The notes: generated from the sequence alone by a model not told the origin. A stretch of 64,000 nucleotides of DNA from Yponomeuta sedellus (GCA_934045075.1 OW203723.1:25385615-25449614), one strand, 5' to 3'; shown: positions 1 through 10,479, numbered from the stretch's first letter. Translations and numbers: made by a program.

Positions 1-70
1 TCAAGAAAATATTATTAATTAATTTGTATTATACTAGCTGATGCGGCAAAAGTCATCCAATGTGTAGTTT

Positions 71-346
71 TATATTAAACGGGTCCAATCGCTATTATTT
101 ATTAGGTAAAACTTAATTACCTTATTTCCTACGTTTCGGCAGCGTTACAGTTGCCGAAATGTCGGGACATAAGGTACCTAATCGCGATTATTTATTAAGT
201 AAAACGTAATTACCCTATTTCGTAATTACGTTTTACCTAATAAATAATTGGAATTACCTTTCGGCAGCGTTACAGTTGCCGAAACGTCGTGAAATAACGT
301 AATTACGTTTTACCTAATAAATCATCGCGATTGGACCCGTTTAATA
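71..346. mobile_element. M-family foldback element (MITE-like)
   Basis: Large imperfect inverted repeat: the left edge reads TATATTAAACGGGTCC and the right edge is its reverse complement. Both arms carry the same inner blocks (ATTTATTAGGTAAAACGTAA and a TTTCGGCAGC-GTTACA-GTTGCCGAAA hairpin at 134-159 and 259-284). No coding capacity, so probably a non-autonomous DNA element. Related copies lie near 22,285, 28,390, 48,410, 52,304 and, more distantly, 57,345. Superfamily not determined. Confidence 0.7.
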
Positions 347-854
347 TATAAAAATGTATGAGTATCGCGAATCATTAAGAAATACAATCCAAAGTGTATC
401 CATACATCATTGCATGATCGAGTAACAAACATCCAAATCATCCAGTTCATGTTCACAAACTTTCACATTTATTGTATTACAAGGATAGACTCGGATCTTT
501 GTACATTTTAATTCCTATATAATGTCCTGTTAAATGTTTCGTGTGCGATAAAGTATAAATAGATCTATTTATATTTTTTCAGATAAGTATGGATACTTAT
601 AAAAGTGCCCATTCCATACTTGAGAACAACAGAAAACTGTGATGAATGAGATTGGTCCATACATAATACCATTGAACGTAATAACGGAAGCTTCAAATAA
701 AGTTGCTCTTGTTTACGACTTGGGCGTTAATTGTATTTCCTCATGAGAAATACTCGCGTTTATGGTCTATAAATTGTTATTGAATCGGAAAACTCTTATA
801 TAACGGTCGGAAAGTTTCCCAAGCTCATACAAATTAAGCCATTCATGCTGGCAA
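347..854. other. Mostly unrecognised DNA with a T-type retroposon tail
   Basis: AT-rich sequence without a recognisable gene. Around 480-560 lies a block (TTTGTACAT, then CCTGTTAAATGTTTCGTGTG and an A-rich end) that recurs near 11,615-11,690 and 25,160-25,230. It looks like the 3' tail of a retroposon family. The rest is not recognised. Confidence 0.4.
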
Positions 855-1138
855 TGTTTGATTTGTTTGACATAATAAGTTAGTATAATTTTTAATGCAC
901 TAACCCTTATACTATTTTTATTTTAATGCACTAACCCGTGCTAAGGAACAAATTTAAAAACCTATTAAAAACCTGTACGTAAAACAGAGAATAGTGTAAA
1001 GAGGTTCGAAATTTCACTGATGCCGTGAGTCGCCCATTGGCTCAATTGGTAGAGCGCTGGTACGGATAGCCAGAGGTTGCGGGTTCGAATCCCGGCATGG
1101 GTGAAATTTTTAGCCTCTAAATAGGTTTTTAAAGCACT
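855..1138 (+). mobile_element. Family A repeat with tRNA-like core, plus strand
   Basis: A tail-like block (GCACTAACCCGTGCTAAGG) on the left is followed by a tRNA-like core at about 1032-1103. The core has an A box (TGGCTCAATTGG) and a perfect B box (GGTTCGAATCC, 1082-1092). The shared tail (TTTTTAGCCTCTAAATAGG) follows. The core folds roughly as a tRNA, but the anticodon loop lacks U33 and there is an acceptor mismatch, so it is a repeat and not a tRNA gene. Confidence 0.75.
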
Positions 1139-1405
1139 AACCCTTGCTAAGGACAATTTTAAAAACATATTTAGTGGCTAAAAATTCCACCCATGCCGGG
1201 ATTCGAACCCGCGACCTGTGGCTATCCGTGCCAGCGCTCTTCCAACTGAGCTAATGGGCGACTCACCGGCATCAGTGAAATTTCGAACCTCTTTACAAAA
1301 TTCTCTATATTACTTTCAGGCAGCGACATCTGGCTGAAGTAATTTGCATTACTTGCCGCCCCGAGTACCTACTTTGCAGTTAGGTTGTACCATCGGAATG
1401 ATAAT
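1135..1405 (-). mobile_element. Family A repeat, minus strand, facing the previous copy
   Basis: Reverse-complement copy of the same repeat. The tail comes first (CACTAACCCTTGCTAAGG), the tRNA-like core lies at about 1189-1261, and the family-specific leader (CAGCGACATCTGGCTGAAG) runs to about 1400. With the plus-strand copy to its left it forms a tail-to-tail palindromic pair. Confidence 0.75.
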
Positions 1406-1592
1406 AAGTTACTCTACGAATTGTAGTATTATAAACTCGGCCCTTTCCAACACGCTCCTTTAGGGAATTGGAAAAATGTCACATGCAATCATAAAGTTAA
1501 TTTTACTTAATGCTTAAGCAAATCCACAATAGGTCATTACTAATTACATACAATAATATTACTAGTACATAAAAATTATCATCTTCATCATC

Positions 1593-2015
1593 ATCAGCCC
1601 ATTATGTCCCCACCAAAGGGCACAGGCCTCTTCCCTGAGGAAGGTATAGGCCATACTCCACCACGGGGGCCAAGTCCGGATTGGTGGAGGCTTGCAAGAC
1701 TATTGGCTGGTCGTACTGTAAGGAGTTTTCAAGCCGGCCTAAGGCCTAAGGCCTGGCTTAACGACTGCCATTTATCGACGACAGCCGTCAGCAACTGCTT
1801 AAAGCGCCTTGCGCAGCACGGAACCGCTCGGAAAAATGCCACTAGCGTTAGTCATAGACAGCCATTAATTAAATATAAAATGTCGGACATCTCTGACCCA
1901 AGGGTTCCCATAAGACTGGCAGCTTTACCGCGCTGCACAGCAAGAGAGATCCTCTGCATCAGAAATGCCCAAGAGCGCTTGTCAAAACCACGGCTCCATA
2001 ATGACATATTGGGTT
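1593..2015 (+). repeat. Diverged D-family repeat
   Basis: Carries the D-family landmarks in order: a start like CCCCACCAAAGGGCACAGG, GGCCATACTCCACCACGG, a rearranged GGCCTAAGGCCT block, CTTAACGACTGCCA, and GAAAAATGCCACTAGCG. It is clearly older than the copies near 8.8, 45.1 and 49.9 kb. An open frame of 137 codons runs through it but has no recognisable domain. Confidence 0.65.
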
Positions 2016-2079
2016 GATGATGATGATTTTTATTTATTGAAAGAAAACAATGATGATTAGTGTTCGTTTCTTTTTTTAT

Positions 2080-2180
2080 TTTTTTTTATGTTATGTAATA
2101 ATGTGTTTTAAGTTTGCTTTGTTATTGTGGCGTGTGTACTGTGGCTATAATAAATGTTTTTTTTTTCTTCTTCTTCTATG
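2080..2180 (+). repeat. Retroposon 3' tail ending in poly-T and CTT repeats
   Basis: Reads TGTGGCGTG..., then AATAAATG, a T run and (CTT)n. The same ending appears on the minus strand in the insertion at about 60,750-60,914. The parent element is not identified. Confidence 0.45.
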
Positions 2181-2699
2181 ATGAACAATTTTTTTCAAGG
2201 GTTTGTTAACATGGATAACTATTAGAAGAGTCGTAACAAGAAAGGTGATCTGTGTAAAGGTTACCTACCTATCTTTCCCACACATTAAAATTAAAACGAA
2301 TCGAACTTTCGTTGACTTTCGAAACTGAATACAAATAATAAAATTAATTAACAACATTCCGTCGATAGGCGAAGAGGCTGCGGCCGTGCGCGTGCGCCGG
2401 TCGAAAGTGAAATTTCGAACTTGGAACATACGTAATGGAGCGGCCAGTGACCCGCGCTATCGTAATGAGTCAGTCGAATGTAAGCCACTGCCGATTGAAG
2501 AATCGCTTTCAGCGCTGAACTAATATGGCTAATTTGGTGCGGTTGTGAAGTTAGAATTACATCGTTTTTGGTTTTGTTCCGGGTTCCCTTACTAGACTTT
2601 TCAAGTGACTGAGTCGGGAATTGGGCTAACAATGTATACTTAGTGCTTTCGAATACCCTAGTTAAAAAATGCAATAAATTTTTAAAGAGAATTTGGTAA
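2181..2699. other. No recognisable feature
   Basis: No gene or repeat recognised. It includes a locally GC-rich stretch at about 2360-2480 without an identifiable product. Confidence 0.4.
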
Positions 2700-2830
2700 C
2701 AAATAAAAAAAATACAAATGTACAAAGTACAATTGGCAACTTTATTGCTAAGAGAACTTTCTTACAGACAACCTTACGACGGAAAGCTGCCAAAGGAAGT
2801 TAGAAAGACGAGTAGACAGTGCAAATATGT
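2700..2830 (-). repeat. T-family retroposon tail
   Basis: Minus-strand copy of a 3' end shared with 5168-5320, 9925-10,085, 11,305-11,525 and 27,715-27,900. Landmarks are TGTACAAAGTACAATTGGC, CTTTATTGCTAAGAG and the CAGACAACCTT block. Confidence 0.5.
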
Positions 2831-3107
2831 ACACGACATTTGAGTTGCTTTGATTATCACACTATACTTCTCGCGACGAGAAATCGAAAGGTCAATTTGA
2901 GAATTCATTAATATTGGCGAAAAATAGAGGTTACCAAACACGTATTCAAGGTTGGAAAATTATTAGCAACCATGTTTTTTATGTGATCATAACGATTTGT
3001 TTCTCGTTTCTGCGGTAAACTGCAGGATGAGCTTTACGGCTGTGCCTTTACGTAATGGTCTAAGTTATAACCAAACACATTAAAAGTTATACTATTTTTA
3101 TTTTTAA

Positions 3108-3290
3108 CTAGCTGACCCAGCGAACTTCGTACCGCAGTCGATTCTTTATTTTTTTTTTATTTTTCTCTCAGTAAGAACCATCCTCGTGCTACAAGGAATA
3201 TTAAAAAAAAAAGAATTAGCGAAATCGGTTCAGCTGATCTCGAGATTTGCGCTTACCAACACATTCGGGGATTCATTTTTATATTATAGA
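3108..3290 (-). mobile_element. Small non-autonomous Helitron-like element
   Basis: On the minus strand it begins TCTATAATATAAAAATGAAT and ends GGGTCAGCTAG, with A immediately before and T immediately after. A|TC...CTAG|T is the classical Helitron insertion signature. It is 183 bp, non-coding and without terminal inverted repeats. A sister copy of nearly the same size is at 10,845-11,029, and a longer relative with an insertion is at 37,629-38,185. Confidence 0.65.
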
Positions 3291-3420
3291 TGCACTAACC
3301 CGTGCTAAGGACAAATTTTAAAAACCTATTTAGAGGCTAAAAAGCATGGATAACCAGAGGTCGTGGGTTCGAATCCCGGCATGGGTGGAATTTTTAGCCT
3401 CTAGATAGGTTTTTTAAATT
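3291..3420 (+). mobile_element. Truncated family A repeat with tails at both ends
   Basis: Starts with an inverted tail (TGCACTAACCCGTGCTAAGG ... AGAGGCTAAAAA), jumps to the 3' half of the tRNA-like core in plus orientation (B box GGTTCGAATCC), then the normal tail. It directly abuts the Helitron-like element, whose 5' end falls at the first base of the repeat. Confidence 0.65.
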
Positions 3421-5165
3421 AAAAGTTTCAAAAACAATCATCATCATCAGCCACTTGAATCAAACCACCTTCCTCGTGGTTTTCTAAACTTCCCCGGTCA
3501 AAAACAATATGTATTAGAAAATATCGTATAATATGGGTACCACTTCCGTATGGTACTGTTAAGCAGCTCAGGCTCCGGGAGTTCAAAATCAAATCACCAA
3601 GTACACTGTTGCAGTTTATTGATGGCACCGAAACACTTTAGAATAATTTGGAAACAGATTTACTAAGATGGACTTCATCTTGATACCAAGTGAAGACTAC
3701 TGATAAAGATTATACATGACTGCTCTTGACTCCTGTGACTGTTGCGCGATGTGCGCGGAAAAAAACTTTTATTTGCTCTTAAGTGCTGACAATGACAAAA
3801 TGTAGGTGAGGCGGGGAACCGGACATAACAGTACGGTAGTAGGTACATCCTTATTTGTCACAAAATATGTCACTGCCGACTAATTCTACGTTTATTCGGT
3901 CATCTTTCTTCTCTTATGAAAATAAAAACCCACTTCAACGACCACGTGCGGTACGTAACTTATTAAAATTACTCTTTATATTTTATGCTGTAGGTGAAGT
4001 GCTCTAACTAGTGTTTATTGTCTATACTTGCTATTTTTATCTTGTTTTAGCGTTTGCGGTTTTTTATTAAAGTCTGGTAAGATAGTAAGTTTTTAGAAAT
4101 AAATTAATAATTTTTCACAAAAAGTTCTGGAATCCGTCTAAAACTGTTTTAAGTGTATCTTTAAATCCTGATAAACATCCAGATAGGTTCCGCAATCCAC
4201 GTAGTTTTGAAACACTCTAGCTTAGCATTCTGTCAAAATCTCGCATCCCCGTGTAAAAGTCTCCAAATAAATCCGAAAACGGGAAAAATGTTTCAATCAC
4301 TAAAAACCTATTAGCTTTTCCATATAATTTAATACCACATGTGGTAAAATTAGTAAGATTTTTTTATTGCGAGTTCGTAGTGATTCCCGTAGCGAAAGCT
4401 GACGGTACGAAAATGTATCATCATATCTACAACAGGATGTTTTGCAGACGTTCTTTTAAAGCACTCAAATTCCCAAACAAGAGCATTAAAAGTTCATAGA
4501 CACGCGTGAAGGTGATTCCCCGAAGCTGACGTTCGTGTCCCAGCAGTGACAATTAGAGAGGAATGATAATAATCCGTGGGCGCCACACACCGCGCACCAC
4601 GCTTCAATAGTTTCAATAATTCATTCCTCACTCAGGTAATTGTAACGTAACAAACAATCAATTATGGATGAAGATTGCTAGGGAAAACGCGTTAAATACC
4701 AGTTTACCTTAAATGGTATTTGAGTATCGTGAAAGTTTATCATAACGTGACGTATTGCCTTTGTCGGGAAAATTTTGCGGTCTATTACGAAGATGGCAAG
4801 CGGTCGGCAGAAGAACGCGCAGTAAAGAGACGAGTGACATCTTTTTATGTCGAAATCCGTGATCCGGTTCGAATGGCTAAGCCACTGAGCCACTCGGTGG
4901 TTAATCCACTAAATACGGCTACCATCGTAGCCACTTTTCATCACAGGTATCGACCGCTGGCCACTCCTGTATCCTGTGGCGGCGACGCGGCTAACCACGT
5001 GTGGGGAAAGGTGGCTTCGACTGTACTATTTGCAACGTTTAGTGACCCAATGTTCGTGTCCTATAAGTATTCAGATATGCATTCAATAAATTCATTGATT
5101 TGTTACTACTTTTGAAACATCCTATCTTTTACTATGTTTTCTATCTGCCTTTCTGTCATCATCGT
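3421..5165. other. Long stretch without recognisable genes
   Basis: No convincing gene. An open frame of 131 codons at 4720-5115 (plus) shows no domain, signal peptide or composition that supports it as a gene. Short AT-rich and CAT-repeat stretches only. Confidence 0.4.
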
Positions 5166-5167
5166 CG

Positions 5168-5320
5168 TCATCATAAGATAAGATAACATAAGAATATTCT
5201 TTATTGTACACCAGAGCAGTATTACAAAACATGTAAAGATACAAAGTACAATTGGCGGCCTTATTGCTGAAAACATTTTTTTCCAGACAATTTTAAGACG
5301 GAAAGTTGCTGAAGGCAATC
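5168..5320 (-). repeat. T-family retroposon tail
   Basis: Begins with GATAAGATAA-type simple repeats, then TTCTTTATTGTACACCAGA, and contains GCCTTATTGCTGA and the CAGACAATTTTAAGACGG block. On the minus strand it ends ...GTACAATAAAG plus a microsatellite, the normal 3' end of a LINE or SINE. Confidence 0.55.
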
Positions 5321-5460
5321 ATCATCTCCAGCCCGTCAATATCCACTGTTGGACAAGGGCATCTTCAAGAGTCAGTCGCTTCTGCTTCAAGCTGTTATTT
5401 TCCAGATCTTCCCTACTGCCTTGTCAATGTCGTCACGCCATCGTCTGGGGTCGACCTACA
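5321..5460 (-). pseudogene. RTE-type LINE reverse transcriptase C-terminus, decayed
   Basis: The minus-strand translation contains RRWRDDIDKAVGKIWKITA followed by a stop, and in another frame DALVQQWILTG. This matches the C-terminal signature of the RTE-type copy at 43,778 (R-W-x-DDL, then EAYIQQWT) but with in-frame stops and a frame change. A short dead 3' fragment. No poly-A-like tail beyond a CAT/ATG repeat. Confidence 0.6.
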
Positions 5461-5639
5461 GTCATAATTTTTACAGACAAATCTGTAAAAATTATATGGT
5501 ATAAAAAGAATAACAAAAAATTAAAAGCTTAAACGCCTCTAAGCTGGTCCCGACTCAGAATGTGCTGTAGGACCACCGAAGTACCTACCTACGACGCTGA
5601 TATTCCGTCGGAACCACGCTACGGTTAGTCGCGGGAGTG

Positions 5640-6008
5640 TGAAAAGAAAAAAGGGCTTCTCAATTGAGAGGTCGTAGTTCATGTTCGAATCCCGGCATTA
5701 TGATATTATCGTGATTTTTGATTTTTGATTTTTTTCTAAGTTATGTACATTTGTGAAGTTATAATAGCGGTACCACTCGCTGATTGTGAAGGAAAATATC
5801 GTGAGGAAGTATTAACTACCTATTTAGAGGCTAAAAATTTCACCCATTAGCATGGGTTAGTGCATTAAAAATAAAAATAGTATAAGTATTAACTACCTCA
5901 GCGCTTGAAATTGCTAATTCGCTGTGGGCACGCGTTTTAATTAAGCCCAGGCTCTCTCTTTCTGAGAGATGATCTGTGCCCTGCTGTGGAGCATAATATA
6001 TAGGCTTC
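5640..6008 (+). mobile_element. F-family SINE, plus strand, interrupted by a family A fragment
   Basis: Carries the F-family order: a diverged head (AGAGGTCGTAGTTC, GTTCGAATCCCGGC), CTAAGTTATGTACATTTGTG, GAAGGAAAATATCGTGAGG, GCGCTTGAAATTGC, GTGGGCACGCGT and CTGTGCCCTGCTGTGG. Between about 5820 and 5885 a family A tail/core fragment (TTTAGAGGCTAAAAATTTCA, then GGGTTAGTGCATT) splits it. Confidence 0.55.
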
Positions 6009-6009
6009 A

Positions 6010-7005
6010 TAAAAAAGTGATATCTACAACTATCCATATTTAATAGAGATGCACCTGTGTCATAAGAGTTGGTGAGTGAAGACTGATTGTTAATGTCTAA
6101 ATATTTACTTTAGTAAAGTGGGTCATGTTTTTTACTGTACTAAAGTGTACTTCAAGATCACACGCATTTTTTCTACATCACGCTTGAAGCCTTTTCTTTA
6201 CAATGTTTACACTTCGTGCCATTGAATTTCCAGCGTGAAAATTGAGAGGGTGTACCGGCATGCGCCACGCTGACGTCATTTCCCGTAACTCTTCTGTTTT
6301 TGTCCAATCTCAGTTGACACCAATTTCCATTGTCACCGGCTCACGTAGACCCATTGAAATGGCTCACGTATCGGCCTGCTAGGTGCGGTTACGTCAATAA
6401 AGGAGAAAATCCCTTCAGAAAAGAGTTGTTACGCAAATAAAAAACCTGAATTAAAAATAACTAACCCGACAGCTAAATACGTAGTAACTACTAGCAGGCG
6501 GGACCAACTGAAATACCTCGGAAGGAGATATGTTGCATTGTTGAATTATAGTCCTGTCTGCTTAGTGGTTAATACTCTACAGTCGGGTTATTGGCAATGC
6601 AAAACAGCCTATGAAAGCCAAAGATGTCTTGAAATAGTGTTAATGGGAAAGATCATGTCTAGTGTGTAATATGAAGTTTGTTCAGGAGATCCGATAAGCA
6701 ACGTATTCGGGAACGCAATGGCGGCCGCTAGGCTGCGCCGTGAAACCACTTTCAAACCCCACTCGGTTTCGCTTTTATTTTTAAAAGTACCCTTCAAAAT
6801 TTTGCTTGTCAACGTTATGTTTGCATACTCACAATCAATAATAATTTAATGACATGGTACCGAATGCAACTATTATTATGATGATACCTGCTTTAATCGA
6901 TAATACTTACGTATAAAATTTGATATATCATGCAAAATCATGACATGTAATGTAACTTTAAGTTGAAAACTCTGTTAATTGAATTGAAAAATGAAAAAAA
7001 TAACG
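6010..7005. other. No recognisable feature
   Basis: AT-rich DNA with a moderately GC-richer part at 6230-6390. No gene, promoter or repeat identified. Confidence 0.4.
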
Positions 7006-7008
7006 TTT

Positions 7009-7195
7009 ACATACTTGCACATACATTGCTTCTGGCCCCACACTAGGATACCCTGTGTCGTGGGAACCAGAAACAGCGACATCACAAACAAGTGAACTTC
7101 CAAGACCTGGGCTTTTTTTTTGTTCCCAGCCGGGATTCGAACCCGGGACCTCTTGCGTGGTAGGCAGACGCGCTACCGCTACGGCGCAGAGGTCG
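7009..7195 (-). mobile_element. C-family tRNA-derived SINE
   Basis: On the minus strand: a tRNA-like head with B box GGTTCGAATCCC at about 7134-7145, a GTAGCGCGTCTGCC segment, an A-rich linker, then the conserved tail (TTTCTGG, CACGACACAGGGTATCC, TAGTGTGGGGCCAGAAG). Sister copies are at 13,958, 44,528, 50,975, 51,903, 60,661 and 63,441. Confidence 0.8.
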
Positions 7196-7199
7196 TCAA

Positions 7200-7700
7200 A
7201 AAAAAACGAAAAAAAAAGTCGAGGAAAAATAAACGCGGACTTTCTTTGGTAGCTTCGCTTAATCTAATAAATTGTGAAACTAACAGCTTTGACGTCCGTT
7301 AAACACACGACGAATCAATTGAGATGTTATTTGACTAAATCTGACCATTAGTTTAGGAGTTATGATTGAACATACAATTAGACATACATACATAAGAGCC
7401 AAACACATTACGCTCTTTTTGGGCGCCTCCGCGGTCGGGTAAAAAAGCCTTATTGAATAGCCCGAGGAAAAAAGTATTGATTGACTAGTCTTGCTAGTAA
7501 ACGAGTAAATAAGTAGGAGATTGTTAGCTATGAGTAGATGTCGAACAACTGGTTACGTTTCAATAGAAATGTCAACATTACATAATATACCATGGATAGG
7601 TAAATACTTTCTTTTTATATGCCAAGCGGTATTAAAACTTTGACATGTAAACCTTTAATAACGGACAACTAGTCAAATAAAACAAGCATAATAATATTGG
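7200..7700. other. No gene; one probable unidentified repeat end
   Basis: Nothing recognised as coding. About 7385-7445 (ACGCTCTTTTTGGGCGCC, GCGGTCGGGTAAAAAAG) has the look of a dispersed repeat, but no second copy was found in this window. Confidence 0.3.
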
Positions 7701-7704
7701 CCTT

Positions 7705-8092
7705 TTTGCATCTACTTAATGAGATGATTTATACAGCGTCCAGTGGTATCTTCACTCAAACTAGATGGGTGAAGGGACCACTCCGACGCTGTAGCGCCTG
7801 GGACATGGTTTTATAGATGGTGTAGGCTTGCCCAGCACCTATACATCCCTGACAGCTTATTCGGCCTAGCCCACAGGAAAGACTAGTCAATACGTGCGGA
7901 GCCAACCAAGCCGCGGGTTTCCTCACGATGTTTTCCTTCACCGTTAGCGTGTGGTATTGCGACTACAAATTCGCAAATGTACGTAACTTTGAAATTAAAC
8001 AAAGTCATTGGTACATGCCCGCACTCGGGATCGAACATGGGGCTCTCGCTTGCCAGTCTATGGTTCTACCCACTGAGCTACCACCGAAAAAA
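7705..8092 (-). mobile_element. F-family SINE with G-type tail
   Basis: The minus-strand head at about 7990-8089 contains tRNA-like boxes (GTGGTAGCTCAGTGGGTAG, GTTCGATCCCGAG). It is followed by the F body (TACGTACATTTGCG, ACGGTGAAGGAAAACATCG) and then the G tail (AACCCGCGGCTTGGTTGGC, TAGGTGCTGGGCAAGCC, GGACGCTGTATAAATCATC). The same F-to-G junction occurs at 45,645-45,920, so this is a real composite family and not a chance neighbour. Confidence 0.7.
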
Positions 8093-8139
8093 AAAACAAG
8101 CATACAATATCCACCACCTTAATTTTTGTCAAGAACAGA

Positions 8140-8312
8140 GAACATATAGATAGATAGACATAGATCACTTTATTGCACAACCATAAAAATATTACATCCA
8201 TGATTCTTAAATCTAAAAACCTTAGCACTTGAAATTGCCAATCCTTAAATATATATATATATATATATTTAAGTATTGGATAGATAAGGATATATATATA
8301 TATATATATACA
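8140..8312 (-). repeat. T-type tail fragment with two (TA)n tracts
   Basis: A GATAGATAGACATAG / CACTTTATTGCACAACC block resembles the T-family end. It is followed by (TA)n at about 8248-8270 and 8290-8311. Open frames here come from the simple repeats. Confidence 0.4.
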
Positions 8313-8436
8313 TAGATTATAGGCTACACAATAAATGTAACCTATAAACATTATATATAAATATATGCATGGGTTAAATTAGTCTCTCTCTAATACTCTT
8401 CTCTGCCTTGCATATACCTATATATATTGAAACACC

Positions 8437-8515
8437 TCAGACACTCAGGTTTCGTCACGATGTTTTCTTTCACCGTTAGCGAGTGGCATTGCTACTATAT
8501 TTTCTCAAATATATA
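8437..8515 (-). repeat. F-family SINE fragment
   Basis: CACTCAGGTTTCGTCACGAT, TTTCACCGTTAGCGAG and GCATTGCTACTAT match the F body on the minus strand. Head and tail are missing. Confidence 0.5.
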
Positions 8516-8595
8516 ACATAAATTAAGATAACAAACAAGACGCTGTAGTGGGACGTGTATAGGCTATATAAAAATAGCTGGTTCAGCGACATCAA

Positions 8596-8647
8596 TGAAA
8601 TGGAATGGTTTTATTCAAAGCAACGCAGAAACTGCGGCTTAATGAAC
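8596..8647 (-). repeat. L-family LINE 3' tail, short fragment
   Basis: Reverse complement of the L-family terminal block: GTTCATTAAGCCGCAGTTTC then CTTTGAATAAAACC. The same block ends the LINE at 12,150-12,835 and the fragments at 29,583, 46,780 and 56,155. Confidence 0.6.
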
Positions 8648-8756
8648 ATCGATATCAACCCTTGTGTACTAGCAGAGGCGGGTTTTATGTTGCTCAGTGA
8701 TGCCCTACTCTGCTGTAGAGGGATATATGATGATTGATTATAATGTAAAGTCTGAT

Positions 8757-9128
8757 TTCAGCACTGAGTCCCCACTGCTGGGGCACGGGTCTCTTCCTGC
8801 ATCGCAGCAAGGTTAGGCCATACTCCACCACGGAAGCCAAGTCCGGGTTGGTGGAGGATTGTAAGACAGTGGCGGGCCTTACAGTCAGAAGTTATCAAGC
8901 CGCCCATATAAGGCCTCTGACATGACTTAACTACTGTCATTATATGAAAGCCGGCACCAACGGCTTAACGTGCCTTGCGAAGCACGGAAGAGCTCGGAAA
9001 AATGCCACTAGCGATAGTCACGGGACGGTCACCCATCCTGCACCTGATCGCGCCTGTTGTTGCTTAACTCAGTGATTGATTCCAATAACTCGATTTGACT
9101 AGGCCACGAGTGCTTCCAATCGCACCCT
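8757..9128 (+). repeat. D-family repeat, near full length
   Basis: Landmarks in order: CCCCACTGCTGGGGCACGGG, CTTCCTGCATCGCAG, CATACTCCACCACGG, AAGTCCGGGTTGGTGGAGG, GTAAGACAGTGGCGGGCCTT, CTTAACTACTGTCATTATAT, GCCGGCACCAACGGCTTAAC, GAAAAATGCCACTAGCG, GTGATTGATTCCAATAACTC. No recognisable protein or tRNA-like box, so the class is uncertain. It may be a SINE or a LINE 3' end. Confidence 0.7.
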
Positions 9129-9344
9129 CAGAACGAAAGGGGCCTAAGTAAAAAAATAGTGAAATTGAGTTACAATCATAGAGAGACATAAAAAGGTATG
9201 CCGTGGACGGAAGATTCGCTATGCTCTTTATTTACAATAAGTGCCTTTGTTTTACTATTCATCGGATAGAGCATACCTTTGTATGTCTCTCTATGATTGT
9301 AACTCAATGTCACTATTTTTTTTACTTAGGCCTCTTTCGTTCTG
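9129..9344. mobile_element. Palindromic MITE with 73-bp arms
   Basis: The left edge CAGAACGAAAGGGGCCTAAG is matched by the reverse complement at the right edge, and the arms run about 73 bp with few differences, up to GGTATGC / GCATACC. The roughly 70-bp centre is unique. It sits directly at the end of a D repeat. No obvious target duplication. Confidence 0.75.
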
Positions 9345-9920
9345 CGGAAAGTTTGAAAATAGGAACCAAGAAGAAAATATTTTCCTTATAATATAGTGTA
9401 TCATTTCTTATCAAGTATTCTCGTACAGATAATCACGTAGCCTGAGGGAATAACAAATAACGGCCGAATGCAGGTAGTTAGAGATAGAGAGCCGATCAGC
9501 CACCTGACAGCGCTGCAGGCGTGATGGGGCGGGCAGAGAGACGGAATAATTGCTTGTTTGGTAACTGTGTTATGCAGGCAAAGGTTGATGACCCCGACTT
9601 TGAAGAATATAATAAGCTATGAGAAGTCATCGTGCATTTGTTACAGTTAGAAAACAAAGAGATAAAAATCAGGGACGAACAAAACAACAGCTTTTATGAC
9701 ATTCGCCGTAGCAGGTATCAAGTTCCGAACAGCTGTTATATAAAAATATAAGTATTCAAATAGTCTGTCTACCTAATGTTTTAAAATGTATGTTGTGCCA
9801 CAAAGAGTTTTAATCTAATCTAATTTAAACACGGGATGATTCTCGACAAATTCTTATCATAATTGGCAGAGGTGGCAAATGACCTAAAAGGAGGAGGTCG
9901 TTGCCCTGCTGTGGGACACC
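9345..9920. other. No recognisable gene
   Basis: A small AATCTAATCTAAT simple tail near 9810-9830 suggests a retroposon end just upstream. Nothing else recognised. Confidence 0.35.
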
Positions 9921-9924
9921 CATA

Positions 9925-10140
9925 TTAAGATAAGGTAAGATAAGAATATTCTTTATTGTATACTCCGGTATACAATGGTGTTACAGAAACAGCAGATACA
10001 GAAGATACAATTGGTGGCCTTATTGCTAAGAGATTTTTTTGCCAAGCAACCTCAAATTGGAGAATTTGCCAAAGGAGAAATAGATACGAGTATGGAGGCT
10101 ACATAAAAAATATTTTAAACCCTAGCTTTAATCTTTCGTA
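9925..10140 (-). repeat. T-family retroposon tail
   Basis: Starts with GATAAGGTAAGATAAG and TTCTTTATTGTATACTCC, then GTGGCCTTATTGCTAAGAG and CCAAGCAACCT. Same family as 5168-5320. Confidence 0.55.
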
Positions 10141-10220
10141 GCAGAAGCTCGAAATTAAGGCCATTTTCTCTTTTTGAGAGAAGGCCCATTGGACTTAGGC
10201 ATAATCGTATATTATATTAT

Positions 10221-10415
10221 AGTCTGTTAGCTCTTAGAATATACTTCGGCTACTATCGGATGGAGACGGATATATTCGTGTAATAGAAATATCGGAACTA
10301 ATATGACACCTAATTTCGAAATCAGAACTCGACCATCAGTAAAAAAACCGGCGAAAATTGGCGAAAACCGTAGCCTACTCTAGAGCCCGAGGTATATTCT
10401 ATAAGCTAACAGACT
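10221..10415. mobile_element. MITE with AGTCTGTTAG terminal inverted repeats
   Basis: Left end AGTCTGTTAGCTCTTAGAAT; right end ATTCTATAAGCTAACAGACT, an approximate inverted repeat of about 29 bp. The interior is unique and non-coding. A second, interrupted copy spans about 53,098-53,640. Confidence 0.7.
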
Positions 10416-10479
10416 GTACATATGAAACGATAGAGAGTAATAAAAAAAAATGTATGAAAATGTAAGTAAAAGTGTTAAC

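Noticed and set aside
1032..1103. tRNA gene
   Set aside because: The tRNA-like core has good A and B boxes but a C at position 33 of the anticodon loop, an acceptor mismatch, and occurs as many copies with a constant non-tRNA tail. It is a repeat.
2225..2265. Small-subunit rRNA 3' end (GAGTCGTAACAAG)
   Set aside because: Only about a dozen bases agree, and the flanking sequence does not continue as rRNA.
4720..5115. 131-codon protein gene
   Set aside because: No domain, no supporting composition and no neighbour context; open frames of this size occur by chance in 64 kb.
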